Below, piece after piece: positions 27,201 through 34,900 of a stretch of 64,000 nucleotides of DNA (position 1 is its first letter; each line of letters starts with the position of its first letter). The translations under genes and the position numbers were made by a program. The notes under the pieces were generated by a model, which was given only the letters and a program-made list of their open reading frames with translations, ran no database searches and had not been told where the DNA came from. The DNA is from Fibrobacterota bacterium (GTDB lineage: Bacteria; Fibrobacterota; Chitinivibrionia; Chitinivibrionales; Chitinispirillaceae): NCBI GenBank assembly GCA_023459055.1, contig JAEWVR010000019.1, positions 38,480 through 102,479 of the forward strand, written 5' to 3'.

Positions 27201-28145
27201 AAACTTGAAGTTGTATCGCAGATGTTCCATGGGTTTCCCTATGAGGATTATTTTGAAGCAGACACCGGGGCAAAATTATCAATAATCCTTGCAGCAGAGG
27301 AACATATTCTCAGTATTGATGAAGGAAAAAAACGTTTTATTAATGAAGTAGTTTTGTTGTCACAGGCATTTTCAATTGCACTGCCACATGATCAGGCAAT
27401 GGATGTAAAGGACGAAACTGCGTTCTTTCAGGCAGTAAAGGCACGTCTTGCAAAATTTGACAGAACAGGAACAGGTAGAACTGATGAGGAACTTGAGACC
27501 GCAATTCGTCAGATAGTTGACAAGGCGCTTGTTACCGAAAAGGTAATCGACATCTTTGATGCTGCCGGAATCAGGAAACCTGATATTTCGATTTTGTCAG
27601 AAGAGTTTCTGCTTGAAGTGCAGAATATGAAACATAAGAATCTTGCTCTGGAAGTACTCAAAAAATTATTGAATGATGAGATCAGTGTACGGTTGACAAA
27701 AAACATGATTCAGGGAAAAACACTGATGGAGATGCTTGAGAACTCTATCAGAAAATACCACAATAAAATCCTTACTGCAGCAGAGGTAATAGAAGAGCTG
27801 ATCAAACTCAGTAAAGAAATCACTGAAATGGATAAGATTCCCAAAGCTATGGGATTGTCAGATTATGAATATGCGTTCTATACTGCAATCGCTGATAATG
27901 ACAGCGCAAAGCAGCTCATGAAAAAAGAGCAATTACGGGAACTGGCTGTTGTTTTGTATGAGAAGGTACGCGAGAATGCATCAATAGACTGGACAATTAA
28001 AGAAAGTGTTAGAGCAAAGCTCAAGGTAATAGTAAAGCGGATTCTCAGACAATATGGGTATCCCCCGGATATGCAGATGCTCGCAACGGAAACCGTGCTC
28101 AAACAGGCAGAAAAGATAGCAGATGAACTGACAAAGGATAAGTAG
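24231..28145 (+). CDS. hsdR: type I restriction endonuclease subunit R with internal DUF559 insertion
   Basis: HsdR translocates DNA with its SF2 motor and cuts it. The nuclease domain has RPDIVLF ... VVIELK with Asp150, Glu164 and Lys166 (PD-ExK). The motor has HTQGSGKSL (563-571), DEAH at 667-670 and LGFTGTP. The C-terminal helical part is complete, ending at residue 1304. Relatives are usually about 1000-1100 aa; the excess is an insertion of about 230 residues (303-536) between VESTLRAAG and the native KVDPAEYGLPDVK linker. The insertion encodes repeat-derived sequence and a DUF559/Vsr-like endonuclease domain. Because HsdM and HsdS are deleted upstream, this subunit is orphaned and should not restrict DNA unless partners exist elsewhere. 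The gene is open throughout. Confidence 0.9.
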   Translation: MSTNKITESSIEEYAIKLLEKQGFDYYYGPQIAPDSESPLRQSFEEVLLADRVKSAVARINSSVPESAREDACKQIERIASSDLVANNETFHRMLTEGISVAYQKDGNKRGDRVWLIDFNHPDNNDFYVVNQFSVTSAGIHGGNATKRPDIVLFVNGIPLVVIELKNPADEKATCHTAFNQLRTYKEAIPQLFTYNGFTIISDGLEAKAGTISSDFNRFMAWKTADGKSEASPLVGQLETLIYGMLHRSTLLDLIRHFIVFEKSKREDKNTGLTTIATVKKMAAYHQYYAVNKAVESTLRAAGFGPSPNPSEEGNWCGGGWDGGDEFGPEFEAGGVEENEESDQVYTSADLDITGRSSNKNHIPTNGTSPSSADGSKSPPEKSLPGESGTQCREGYQRRILPYNPILKQRAHNLRANMTLPEVLLWNHLKNGQIHGFDFDRQRPIDNFIVDFYCKDLMLAIEVDGSSHDGEEAQTRDRIRQSRLENLGVHFLRFDNDEVRQNIRSVVATISDWVYKHKNNLVGRYTKPLRRLPSSLKVDPAEYGLPDVKVQTAGDKKGGVVWHTQGSGKSLTMVFYTGKIVLAMNNPTVLIITDRNDLDDQLFDTFAASKQLLRQEPVQAENRDHLKDLLKVASGGVVFTTIQKFQPDDGNVYEMLSDRTNIVVIADEAHRTQYGFKPKTIDAKDESGAIIGKKVVYGFAKYMRDALPNATYLGFTGTPIENVDVNTPAVFGNYVDIYDISQAVEDGATVRIYYESRLAKIVLSDEGRKLIQELDDELKQEDLTDTQKAKAKWTQLEALIGSADRIQQVARDIVTHFELRQEAIDGKGMFVTMSRRIAAELYNAIIALRPQWHSDDRKKGVIKVVMTSASSDGPEIARHHSTKDDRRALAERMKDPDDELKLVIVRDMWLTGFDVPSLHTLYIDKPMKGHTLMQAIAQVNRIYKDKTGGLVVDYLGIAADLKKTLSFYADSGGRGDPALAQEKAVQLMLEKLEVVSQMFHGFPYEDYFEADTGAKLSIILAAEEHILSIDEGKKRFINEVVLLSQAFSIALPHDQAMDVKDETAFFQAVKARLAKFDRTGTGRTDEELETAIRQIVDKALVTEKVIDIFDAAGIRKPDISILSEEFLLEVQNMKHKNLALEVLKKLLNDEISVRLTKNMIQGKTLMEMLENSIRKYHNKILTAAEVIEELIKLSKEITEMDKIPKAMGLSDYEYAFYTAIADNDSAKQLMKKEQLRELAVVLYEKVRENASIDWTIKESVRAKLKVIVKRILRQYGYPPDMQMLATETVLKQAEKIADELTKDK
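25137..25836 (+). mobile_element. repeat plus DUF559 endonuclease element inserted in frame in hsdR
   Basis: Residues 303-536 of HsdR interrupt the linker between nuclease and motor. The first part is low-complexity sequence made from the same GC-rich blocks seen at 22119-22333. The second part (about 402-515) is a DUF559 domain: NPILKQRAHNLRANMTLPE, RQRPIDNFIVDFYC, LMLAIEVDGSSHD and VHFLRFDNDEV. The acidic residues of the Vsr-like fold (Asp451, Glu462, Asp464) are present. The element adds a multiple of three bases and no stop codon. Boundaries are set by where HsdR similarity stops and are uncertain by some tens of bases. Confidence 0.78.
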
Positions 28146-28153
28146 TCATTGTT

Positions 28154-28180
28154 CAGTATGTCGGTAATTCCGACATACTG
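28154..28180 (+). terminator. perfect hairpin after hsdR
   Basis: CAGTATGTCGG and CCGACATACTG form an 11-bp perfect stem with a 5-nt loop, 9 bp after the hsdR stop codon. No T run follows, so it may be a 3'-end stabilising hairpin or a weak terminator. Confidence 0.55.
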
Positions 28181-28337
28181 CCTCTAAAGGTAAAGATTAC
28201 TCGGTTAATTACTGCAATCCTGTTGTTTTTATTTCAGTCTGTTAATATAGGTATCATTTGAATAGTTTGGAACATTTGTACATTGAGCATACTTTTATGT
28301 TGTCATCAAAAATACCAATCAAGAAAGTCTCCACATC

Positions 28338-29474
28338 ATGACAAAAGAAAAATTCGCAATATTCATTGACGCCGAAAATCTCATTAACTGGATCAAAAAC
28401 GATGGTCCGGAGAAGCTGCTTGAGGAGTTGAGTACGCAGGGGCAGGTTATTGTGCGTCGGGCGTATGGGAAATGGACAAATCAGAATCTGAGCCAGCTTC
28501 AGGAGAATCTGAATCGCAACGGATTTGAACTGCTGCATAATTTTCATCCTGTCAGTGGGAAAAATTCAAGCGATATTCAGATGACCGTTGACGCAATGGA
28601 GTATGCACTTAAACTATCTGATGTTAGCTGGTTTGTTCTGGCAACCGGCGACAGTGATTTTTCTCCGCTCTTTAGAAAGCTGCGGGAGATTGGCAAAGAG
28701 GTTATCGGGATTGGTCCCAAATCACCCTTAAGTGAATGCGTAAAAACATCATGCTCACGATATATCTACACATATGATGAAAATGCGGATGAAAAAGAGA
28801 TACTCGCATTTGAACGTGACGAAATTGAGGAGCTGCTGGAATCAATTGTAGTAACCCATGATGGGCCAATAAATATTTCACATCTAAAAAATCATATTCT
28901 TCAAATAGACAATGCATTCAATGAAAAACAAATGGGGTTTAAGAATTTCAGCAGTTTTATTGATTCCTTTGACTTTCTTAAGATTGAAAAAGATATGGTG
29001 AGTTACGTTCGTGTCTCTGATGCAAAAAACAGCTATAAAACACTACTCAAAAGAAAAAACTGGGACTTTCTTCCAAAAACAATAATTGACAAATTGTATA
29101 AAGAATGTATCACCATACCAGCGCTTCCCCGCCAGCAGCTTATTGATAAAGTGATTGCAAAAAATATCGAAGGAACCTCGTCCAGTATCGTCAGGAAGTT
29201 TTTACAGATAATTTACAAAGCAAGACTTATGCAGACTCAGCTGACAAACGGTGATGACAAAATCGTGAAAGTAATTTTAACTGACGAGTATCTTCAAAAA
29301 ATCGACCTCGCAATGCTCTCCCGGTTACTTTCTGCGATCAACGAAACAAGCAGCAAGATAGAAAAAGATGAACTGAAAAAACTATTATATGGTAACTATA
29401 CCGATAAGGAATTTGAGAAAATTATGCTGATTGCAAAAGAGAATATGATAAACAAGGATGACAATGATCATTGA
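28338..29474 (+). CDS. NYN (LabA/DUF88-like) domain protein with OST-HTH/LOTUS-like region
   Basis: This 378-aa protein has a NYN-type PIN-fold nuclease domain at about 5-145. The acidic residues are visible in FAIFIDAENL (Asp11), SSDIQMTVDAME and VLATGDSDFSPL, followed by GIGPKSPLSECVKTSCSRYIY, split here only for description. Residues about 160-230 (IEELLESIV ... GFKNFSSFIDSFDFLKI) match the OST-HTH/LOTUS pattern, an RNA-binding winged helix commonly joined to NYN domains. A further helical region of about 140 residues follows. The family is thought to act on RNA. It lies about 190 bp after hsdR and may belong to the same defence island. Confidence 0.78.
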   Translation: MTKEKFAIFIDAENLINWIKNDGPEKLLEELSTQGQVIVRRAYGKWTNQNLSQLQENLNRNGFELLHNFHPVSGKNSSDIQMTVDAMEYALKLSDVSWFVLATGDSDFSPLFRKLREIGKEVIGIGPKSPLSECVKTSCSRYIYTYDENADEKEILAFERDEIEELLESIVVTHDGPINISHLKNHILQIDNAFNEKQMGFKNFSSFIDSFDFLKIEKDMVSYVRVSDAKNSYKTLLKRKNWDFLPKTIIDKLYKECITIPALPRQQLIDKVIAKNIEGTSSSIVRKFLQIIYKARLMQTQLTNGDDKIVKVILTDEYLQKIDLAMLSRLLSAINETSSKIEKDELKKLLYGNYTDKEFEKIMLIAKENMINKDDNDH

Positions 29475-29847
29475 GCAGTGTCCCTGCAGTGCAATAGTTT
29501 TTGGGTTGGTACGCAGTGTCAGCAGCCTGCAAAATGTCCGAACTGTGACGATAATACACTGCTCTCCTATCCAGCAAATAAATAGTAACCGGATTCTGAA
29601 ATCATCTTAGAACGTTCGCATATTCTTACAAGACAACTTTTGCAAAACATTTGGATCATTTTAAAACACTTGAATTAATCACATATAAAACAACATGTTA
29701 TGCACTCATTGACAGATAATGATCCTTCGCATAAACCATTACCTATTCCGCTATTAGTTCCGCCAAACGGTACACTGCTCTCCGATTTCATCCATAATTT
29801 CCTGAAACTATTGCAGAAGTCAGGATTTTAGGATATATTACATTATT
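29475..29847. other. non-coding gap with a possible gene remnant
   Basis: A short open stretch ending at about 29585 reads VGTQCQQPAKCPNCDDNTLL before a stop, with a C-x-x-C pair. It has no credible start, so it may be the tail of a decayed gene. The rest is AT-rich and I see no RNA gene or strong terminator. Confidence 0.3.
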
Positions 29848-30714
29848 ATGAAAAACAGCAAAATAGTGCTGAAAGACTATCTTGATTTCAGATCATATAT
29901 AAAAGATTATATTGAATACAAAAATGCACACGGCGAACAGCTTACCAATCGTTCGTTTGCTTCAGCCGTTGGTATTAGCTCATCCTCCTGGTTGACTACA
30001 ATTTTAAATGGAAAAAAAGGGATCACCGATAAAACAGTCGGTGCTATTTCAGATTTCTTTAAGCATAACGATTGGGATCGAGAGTACTTCAGGATCCTTG
30101 TCAATTTCAATCAGGCAAAGACAGTTGAAAGTCGAAACGTTTTTTTCACTCAACTGAAACAACTTCTTTTAAAAAGAGGTTATCTGGCCATACGGGTTCT
30201 TGATAACGATCAGTACGAATACTATTCCAAATGGTATTATAGTGCAGTCCGGTCAATTATTGGAATGATACCTGTTGGTGATGAATATGAACGGCTTGCA
30301 CGTTATGTTTCACCATCAATTACCGCAGCCCAGGCTAAAAAGTCAATCAAATTACTTTTAAAACTTGGGTTGATCGAGAAATTGGATGCAGGATATTATA
30401 GACTGACGAATAGTGCAATTTCAACTGGTTACAATGTAAAATCGCTTGCAGTCGCCAATTTTCAGAGAGAAACAATGAAACTTGGTATTGAGGCAATCGA
30501 TCGTTATGATTCATCAATACGTGATATATCATCTCTGAGTATTGGAATCTCCGAAGCCGGTTTTCAGAAGATTTCCGCTATGATCGCAGAATTCAGAAAA
30601 GCGATAGTAGAGGTTGCCAATACCGACAATGATGCCGACAGGGTGTATCAGGTCAATTTTCAGGTTTTTCCATTATCCAGGGTACTCAACCATGATGAGA
30701 ATGAGAAACTATGA
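29848..30714 (+). CDS. TIGR02147 family (DUF4423-type) regulator-like protein
   Basis: This 288-aa protein begins with DYLDFRSYIKDYIEYKNAH and has an HTH-like region in the first 70 residues (FASAVGISSSSWLTTILNGKKGIT). The conserved core follows (YYSKWYYSAVRSIIGM, then LKLGLIEKLDAGYYRLT) together with the late REFR/DRVYQVNFQVFPLS-type strand. This is the layout of the TIGR02147 family, which I know as strongly expanded in Fibrobacter. It probably binds DNA, but no target is known. Its stop overlaps the start of the next gene by 4 bp (ATGA), and such genes are often followed by a lipoprotein, as here. Confidence 0.85.
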   Translation: MKNSKIVLKDYLDFRSYIKDYIEYKNAHGEQLTNRSFASAVGISSSSWLTTILNGKKGITDKTVGAISDFFKHNDWDREYFRILVNFNQAKTVESRNVFFTQLKQLLLKRGYLAIRVLDNDQYEYYSKWYYSAVRSIIGMIPVGDEYERLARYVSPSITAAQAKKSIKLLLKLGLIEKLDAGYYRLTNSAISTGYNVKSLAVANFQRETMKLGIEAIDRYDSSIRDISSLSIGISEAGFQKISAMIAEFRKAIVEVANTDNDADRVYQVNFQVFPLSRVLNHDENEKL

Positions 30715-31952
30715 CGAGTAAAAACATTAGTATTTGTAACGTACTACTCCTGATAGTTGGAGTGATTATCATGTGTACCTCCTGTACGTCTGATAATCTT
30801 GCCGGCGGAAATTCGTCCGAAACAACCAATACAAAGATCCTCGCGAGCACCAGTGATGTCGCCAAAGGTGCTAAACTATATCTTATTGATGCCGAAAACT
30901 GGACCTATTATGTTTCGAGAAATAAAAGCCCGATACTTGACAGTACCGTATCAGATAATGACGGCAATTTTAAATTTGACTCGCTTCCTTTGACAAATTG
31001 CAACCTCCAGATCGATCACGAATCAAGCGGGTTACTGCTCAGGAATTTCAGCCGGGATGGAAAAGAGACGAATCACAGTGATACCCTGCAGCTGCTTGAC
31101 TATGCAGCGATTAACGGATCGTGTCTTGTCCATTCTGACAGTGTCAACCTTGCTCTGCTTGAAGGTTCAGGCTATACATCATCCATTATCAGCAACAGGA
31201 AGTTTTCTCTTTCAAAAGTTGCACCTGGTACATATCCGCTTCTCTTTAAATCACCGGTCGGATTTATTGACATTATACGTGCCGACTCACTTCATCCGCG
31301 TCAGAGCAAATCACTTGATAACCTTGTTGTCAATTTCAAGGAGTATTTCATAGATGATTTCGAGGATGGAGATTCGATCAGTATTCCAGGCCTCATAACT
31401 GGTGCTCACTGGTACAGTTTTGTCGATGTCGAATCATCAATGAGTAAAACGATTGCTTATACTCCTGAGAATGATAATTACTATCTCAGTACCGATATTA
31501 TGCTACGCACTAATCAGATCGGATCATTTGCCGGTACCGGAGTATACCTTGACAAAAATCACGGGGAGTGGGATCTCTCGACAATCAAGTCAATCTCCTT
31601 TTTGGCAAAAGGATCCGGGACTTTCAGAATAAGCATGGAGTCAGCACACATTGATGATCTCTCGCCAGACTCAATATATTCCTGGCCTCATTTCGGTGCA
31701 CTCTTTACCGTTGATTCAACATGGAGATCATTTACAATTCCAGTCGATTCACTAACGATCATACCAAACACGCCACTTTCCGGTAGTGGAATTACCTGGG
31801 CTGAAGCAGTCAAAAGAATTGTTCGTATTGAATTTGAAGTGTCACCGATGTACAGTTCACTTGGCGAGCATAGTCTCATGATTGACAATGTAAAACTTGA
31901 TGGTATCTCGGATACCGAGTTTTTCAGACAGATCAAACTGAGTGGAAGGTAA
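30711..31952 (+). CDS. lipoprotein with CBM11/CIA30-like beta-sandwich
   Basis: This 413-aa protein has a lipoprotein signal (IIMCTSC, lipidated Cys near residue 25). A short regulatory-like Ig domain (about 40-110) holds VSDNDGNFKFDSLPL. The C-terminal half (about 215-405) starts FIDDFEDGDS and ends EHSLMIDNVKLDG, the usual frame of CBM11/CIA30-type galactose-binding folds. It is coupled translationally to the TIGR02147 gene. A surface carbohydrate-binding role is plausible but not shown. It converges with the ATPase gene with only about 14 bp between the stop codons. Confidence 0.72.
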   Translation: MTSKNISICNVLLLIVGVIIMCTSCTSDNLAGGNSSETTNTKILASTSDVAKGAKLYLIDAENWTYYVSRNKSPILDSTVSDNDGNFKFDSLPLTNCNLQIDHESSGLLLRNFSRDGKETNHSDTLQLLDYAAINGSCLVHSDSVNLALLEGSGYTSSIISNRKFSLSKVAPGTYPLLFKSPVGFIDIIRADSLHPRQSKSLDNLVVNFKEYFIDDFEDGDSISIPGLITGAHWYSFVDVESSMSKTIAYTPENDNYYLSTDIMLRTNQIGSFAGTGVYLDKNHGEWDLSTIKSISFLAKGSGTFRISMESAHIDDLSPDSIYSWPHFGALFTVDSTWRSFTIPVDSLTIIPNTPLSGSGITWAEAVKRIVRIEFEVSPMYSSLGEHSLMIDNVKLDGISDTEFFRQIKLSGR

Positions 31953-31966
31953 TGCAGGCGCTTCTA

Positions 31967-34900
31967 TCAATTGTGCGACTTACGTTTCTCCTGACGTTTA
32001 CGTTCCCGTTCCTCTTTTAAAAAACGGGCAATCAACTCTCTTTGAAACCACAGGCTTCTATTAATGGTCGTTTCCAACGCAGCAATCGTTCCACTTTTTT
32101 CTGCACCTTCAATTTCGATCATCTCCGATACTGGTGCATTTTTCAGTGAAGGCTGTGTGTGCAAATCTTTATTACTTTGTAAATATTTTAGCCATTCCTG
32201 CATAATATTCATCTGATTCTCAAGAACACTTAATACAGACTTCATTGTATCGGGGTTGACCGTATCACTCACACCGGTATCCGCATTGTTCAATGATGAT
32301 GCCACTTTATTCATTCCGGAAGTCAATGCAGCACTTAATTCGTTAGCGATTTTTACAATTGACGCTTCAGTAACCTGATTTTTATGTTCTTTTTCCTGAA
32401 TCACAATTTGTGGAGATAGATTCTTACCTTGTGCAATTGCATTGCTGATATCACTCAGGCCATCACCAACTTTACATAACTGTAATACCGCCTGCCCTAC
32501 CTTATCATCAGCTTTTGCAAACTTATTCTGATTAAAGGATCGTTTAATTTCCTCCCAACGTAACCGCTCAACTTCAGAAAGACACCCCAGAAGCTCTTTC
32601 CACTTAAGTAAATTGGCTTCTGCCCCCGTAGTCAATGTCTGGGCATCATTTTCGTAGGAGCGCAAGACGGTTCCGAATAATTCTTCATCATTCATAACAG
32701 GTACAATACGTTCTGCAATACGGTTCATATTTCTGTATGATCCCTGAAGCTTAAAAGCAGGTTCAGTCCTGTATTCATTTGCCTGTGCAGCGCTGCGTAT
32801 ATACTCCTGATTTACTTTTAAAACGATATCCCGTACGCGCAGTAATTTTCGTATTACCGAAACAAGATCACTCATGAGGTTGGCACTGTAATCACCACTC
32901 AGCTCAATTTTTTCCATTGAGTTGTTTTCGCATGCATTTACAAAAGCATAGAGATCACAAAGCGGTCGTTTTGTCATTTCACTTAAAACGGGATTTGATG
33001 TCAATGCATTTTCGATATAACTGAGTTTAAAGGCTTTTTCATTGGCGCTCAGCATGTCACCAAGATTATAGGTATCTGCACGGTTTGCAAGCATATCGGG
33101 TATTTTAAATCGTTCGCCGCTTTCGGTATACGGGTTACCGGCCATAACAACGGCAACTTTCTTGCCCCTGAAATCATAAGTACGACTTTTACCATTGTAA
33201 ACGCCCTCAATTTTACGCTGGGCATCACAAAGTGAAATGAATTTTTCCAGAAACTCCGGATTACAATGCTGAATATCGTCAACATAGATCATGACATTGT
33301 TTCCCATTTCAAGCGCAAGATTCAGTTTCTGCAGCTCCTCACGGGAACTTGCGTTTGGAGCCTCCGCCGGATCCAGTGATGTAACCTTATTACCAACTGC
33401 GGGACCGTTGATTTTCATAAATATCAATCCAACCCTGCTTGCAACATATTCCATCAATGTTGTTTTTCCATAGCCCGGTGGTGAGATCAGAAGCAACATT
33501 CCCGATAAGTCAGTACGTTTCTTTTCGCCAACAACGCCGATCTGCTTTGCGAGGTTATCACCAATAAGTGGCAGATACAACTCATTAATTAGCTTATTAC
33601 GCACAAAGGAGCTCATGATTTTCGGATTAAACTCATCAAGTTTCAGCCTTTGTTTATAGGAATCACGAACGGTTCTTTTTATGTCCCTGCATGCCTGGAA
33701 TTTGACAACCACATTTTTCTCGTAAACATCCAGTTCATGCACAAACATTGCGTATGTCAACTTTAATTCTCCATTGACAATTTTAGGATGATCACCCCGA
33801 AGCCCCTTAATTGTCCGTGATGTCGGTGTTTCAATGATTTCACCCGGTAGTCGTACTTGTAAACCGGTAATTAATTCAAGTGCGATTAGCACTGCTGCTT
33901 CTTCAATAAAAGGTTTCAACTCAGGAACATTTAATTCACTGAAGCAGGCCCGGATCCAGCTATGCACCATTTCAAACTGCGCTGCAGGATCTCCATTAAG
34001 CAGATTAACCGATTCTATAAATTTCTGATAAACAGTTTTTTCTTTCAGACAGGCAGTCACTTTCCGGCATAGTGTATCAGCTTCAATGCTGATTACAAAT
34101 TTATTACCTCTACCCCGTTCATCACACAAATACCTGACAGCATCGGAAGCAAGCGAATCATCACAAAAGCAGACAGTTTTACAGAAATCCGCAACCATGC
34201 GTTGCAATTCCTTAATACAAGAGTGATCATACATTCCTTTATTAAAAGTAGTCTGCGCAATATGCATGCCTTTTAATTGCTTGTCAATCCTCTCCTTGAT
34301 CTCCTGATCCTGCGGCCATAGCCAGAATAATCGCGCGAGTGCCCGTGCTGATGGCATATAGGTTAGAAGATCTATTGACAAACTTAATTCCGCACAGTTT
34401 TTTATGATCAGCGCGGCATCGAAATCATGTACACCCTTCACATACCCTTCATCATAACGGCTGGTCATGAATTTAGAGACTTTTACAACAAGTTCATCGA
34501 CCTGACTTGCTGCAATTGAATCCATTGGATCAAACGATCCATCCTTTGATGCCTTAATAATCTGAAAGGCAAGATATTCCGCTCTGTAAACATTACTATT
34601 TTCAGAAATCAGTTCCTGTGCCCAGACATTCTTTGTGGAATCAAGCTCTTCAGAAACGATTGGTTCGTAAAAATCGGTTCCTGTAAGATGGAAATACATT
34701 TGCTCATTTTTGTAGATGATGGCAAGATCAAGTGGCTGGGTATTTACAGAAAAATTATGACGCCCGAGCTTTATAATATCTTTTCCATCAACATATAATT
34801 CCAATGAATCAAGAAGTTTACGTGATGCATCTTCATGAAGCGTTTTAAGGCGGCTCTGGATATCATCTGCTTTTACCGAATCACCAAGCGTATCAAGCTT

